Shown: piece by piece, positions 5,833 to 7,021 of the stretch
How positions within the stretch are numbered: position 1 is the stretch's first letter
Layout of the letters: the number at the start of each line of letters is the position of its first letter
From: an uncultured Ellagibacter sp.
GTDB taxonomy: Bacteria > Actinomycetota > Coriobacteriia > Coriobacteriales > Eggerthellaceae
Direction: 5' to 3'
Assembly (NCBI GenBank): GCA_934661105.1
Contig: CAKUIV010000105.1
Coordinates: 1 to 7,021, forward strand
DNA length: 7,021 bases
The notes under the pieces: generated by a model
Databases searched by the model: none
What the model was told of the DNA's origin: nothing
The model's input: the letters and a program-made list of their open reading frames with translations, nothing else
Program-made: the position numbers and the translations under genes

Positions 5833-6714
5833 TTACGGTTCGTGCGTTTTCTGCTGCTCGCGAAACGCTTTGAGGACCGCGCGCTTGCGGGCTTGCTTCT
5901 TGTCGTAGGCCGCGCGTTCGGCGCGATGCTTTGCGCGCGCGGTCTCGGCTGCGGCGATTTCGTCGGCATGCGCTGCGCGCTCGGCTGCCTTTTCCGCGGC
6001 GCGCGCCGCCTTGCGCTCCGCTCGCTCGGCGGCGGCTTCTTCGTCGCTGATGCGGCATCCGCAGAAGTTCTGCCGGTACATCCCGAGCGCGCGGCTTCTA
6101 CGCGTCGCCTCGTCGTAGTAGGGGCGGAAATCCTCGAACACGCCGGCGATTCCTGCGTGCGCCGCCGCTCGCTCGACTTCCTGCCGGATGATCTCGGTGT
6201 ATTGGTAAGGGCTCACGGAGAGCGTCGTGCCGATGCCCTCGAATCCTTGCTCGCGGGCGACGCGTGCCGTTTCCTCGAGTCGCAGGCGATAACACGCGCG
6301 GCAACGCGCTTCGCGGCGCGCAGGATCGACCGAAAGAACATCGGCGCGGAGGGTGTCCGCGCTTGAAGCGACGCCGGGCTTGGCGGGGGAGCCGCCGCCG
6401 GTCGCGCGCTCGGCGTTGCCCGCGTTTCCCCCTTCCGAGGCCTTCTCGCGCGCAAGGCGCACGTCGGCAAGTGCCGCATCGCCGATGCGACCAGCGGTTT
6501 CCTCCCATGCGAGAGGGTTGTAGGACCCCTCGATGACGGGTATGCCTTCGTCTTTCGCCCATTCTTCGAGTGTGGCGAGCCGGTGTTCGTACTCCTCGCG
6601 CGGCGCGATGTTGGAATTGGCGTAGTAAATGGCGATGTCGTGCCCTGCCGCTCTCAAAAGGCGCGTCGGCTCGAGCGAGCATGGTCCGCAACAGGCATGC
6701 AGCAGCAGTTTCAC
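5833..6714 (-). CDS. queH: Epoxyqueuosine reductase QueH
   Basis: QueH (formerly DUF208) reduces epoxyqueuosine in tRNA to queuosine, an alternative to the cobalamin-dependent QueG. Counted from the GTG at 6714, the 293-residue product starts with a family-typical LLLHACCGPCS (C8, C9, C12). It also has YANSNIAPREEYEHRL at 31-46, CRACYRLRLEETA at 138-150, TTLSVSPYQ at 163-171 and NFCGCRIS at 216-223. The cysteine pairs C138/C141 and C218/C220 complete the metal-binding set. It is longer than compact QueH proteins (about 200 residues): a Gly/Ala-rich insertion covers about 92-132, and residues 225-293 form a charged Ala/Glu/Arg/Lys helix-like tail. The GTG at 6714 is preferred because AAAGGA lies five bases upstream and the residues before LLLHACC are not conserved; the open frame extends to 6759. 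It is first in the cluster that ends with queA. Confidence 0.93.
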   Translation of the reverse strand: MKLLLHACCGPCSLEPTRLLRAAGHDIAIYYANSNIAPREEYEHRLATLEEWAKDEGIPVIEGSYNPLAWEETAGRIGDAALADVRLAREKASEGGNAGNAERATGGGSPAKPGVASSADTLRADVLSVDPARREARCRACYRLRLEETARVAREQGFEGIGTTLSVSPYQYTEIIRQEVERAAAHAGIAGVFEDFRPYYDEATRRSRALGMYRQNFCGCRISDEEAAAERAERKAARAAEKAAERAAHADEIAAAETARAKHRAERAAYDKKQARKRAVLKAFREQQKTHEP

Positions 6715-6719
6715 GACGA

Positions 6720-6758
6720 TCCTTTCGCGCGGAGGAAGATAACCCATCGATACTAGCA
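6720..6758 (-). promoter_or_regulatory. queH ribosome binding site and candidate extended -10 promoter
   Basis: On the minus strand TGC-TAGTAT (6750-6758) forms an extended -10 like the one before queA. Transcription would begin near 6743, giving a leader of about 30 bases. AAAGGA (6720-6725) is five bases before the GTG at 6714. The predicted start point lies downstream of the GTG at 6759 and at or below the ATG at 6747, which supports the 6714 start. No convincing -35 is seen. Confidence 0.5.
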
Positions 6759-6759
6759 C

Positions 6760-6785
6760 AGGGGTGTAGTGCGCTTCGCGCCCCT
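6760..6785. promoter_or_regulatory. Small palindrome abutting the queH -10
   Basis: GCGC-TTC-GCGC (6771-6781) is flanked by AGGGG (6760-6764) and CCCT (6782-6785), which can pair with a six-base bulge. It occupies the place where a -35 would be for the queH promoter, so it could be an operator. The rest of the stretch up to 6856 shows no gene; it has only a weak AGGGC/GCCCT hairpin (6816-6820 with 6835-6839). Confidence 0.25.
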
Positions 6786-6856
6786 CGTGAAATCGCCAGA
6801 TTGCGGTTATCTCGAAGGGCGGCGCGGGACTTGAGCCCTCCTCTGTCCTCGATTCT

Positions 6857-7021
6857 CGATTTGTGCCAACAAAGTGGAATTTAGGGTAAGGGCGACCGCA
6901 CCCTGCTGCTTATCACTCAAAGATAATCAACATAACGGCATGAAATGGTTATTATCTTGACCTTGGGAAGGAATCGGAAGAGGAGCGGCTACCCTAAATT
7001 CGACTTTCTTGGCGCGAATCG
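6857..7021. repeat. 165-bp concentric imperfect palindrome, possible miniature mobile element
   Basis: The outer arms 6857-6888 and 6990-7021 are inverted repeats matching at 28 of 32 positions; both contain GAATTTAGGGTA. An inner inverted repeat, AAGATAAT with AAC (6920-6931) against GTT with ATTATCTT (6948-6958), has one bulged base and the same centre, position 6939. The segments between outer and inner arms are not complementary. Two of the four outer mismatches are C/C and G/G types that do not preserve RNA pairing, so terminal inverted repeats of a DNA element fit better than an RNA stem. The base composition of the centre is more AT-rich than the flanks. No open reading frame is present. 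The window ends exactly at the arm, so a target duplication cannot be tested. A large regulatory palindrome is the alternative. Confidence 0.6.

Noticed and set aside
5784..5969. N-terminal extension of the dehydratase subunit to 5969
   Set aside because: The added 62 residues are basic, low-complexity and lie inside queH in another frame; the protein starts naturally at 5783.
6816..6840. tRNA-like T arm on the minus strand (GGCTCAAGTCC)
   Set aside because: No matching acceptor, D or anticodon arms can be built around it; a short chance similarity.

Overview
This GC-rich window from an anaerobic bacterium carries the 3' end of ligA on the plus strand. Facing it is a minus-strand cluster of four genes: queH, a 2-hydroxyacyl-CoA dehydratase-type subunit, a fused dehydratase-subunit/activator ATPase, and queA. 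The organism is most likely a high-GC anaerobe, perhaps of the Coriobacteriia/Eggerthellaceae type. That is an inference from base composition, the oxygen-sensitive HgdB/HgdC-type proteins and the use of QueH; no taxonomic marker was searched.

Layout from left to right. At 1-875 lie the zinc finger, helix-hairpin-helix and BRCT domains of LigA. Positions 876-1281 form a 406-base non-coding gap between the convergent ligA and queA. It holds two long hairpin elements of one family, in opposite orientations (887-1022 and 1058-1186), and the queA terminator (1220-1260). queA is at 1282-2475, preceded by a leader with a hairpin and a candidate extended -10 promoter. The 623-residue fusion gene (2578-4449) overlaps the gene upstream of it (4446-5783) by an ATGA junction and has a strong Shine-Dalgarno. 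queH (5833-6714) starts at a GTG with a good Shine-Dalgarno and has its own candidate extended -10. Positions 6760-7021 carry no recognisable gene but hold a 165-bp concentric imperfect palindrome that runs to the window edge.

How the genes fit together. QueA and QueH act in successive late steps of queuosine tRNA modification: QueA makes epoxyqueuosine and QueH reduces it to queuosine. The two genes between them appear to encode a full iron-sulfur dehydratase/reductase set: two HgdB-like halves plus an HgdC-like ATP-driven electron injector. No CoA-transferase is present to name a substrate. Spacing allows one transcript from queH to queA, with an additional queA promoter.

The most unusual signal is the pair of hairpin elements after ligA. 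Their 16- and 17-base core segments are identical and the spacer between the cores is 18 bases in both. The outer flanks are partly conserved, but the 26-28 base arms are unrelated in sequence and each is self-complementary. All five non-Watson-Crick positions in the arms become G-U pairs on the same relative strand, which suggests a structured RNA or a hairpin element family that I do not recognise.
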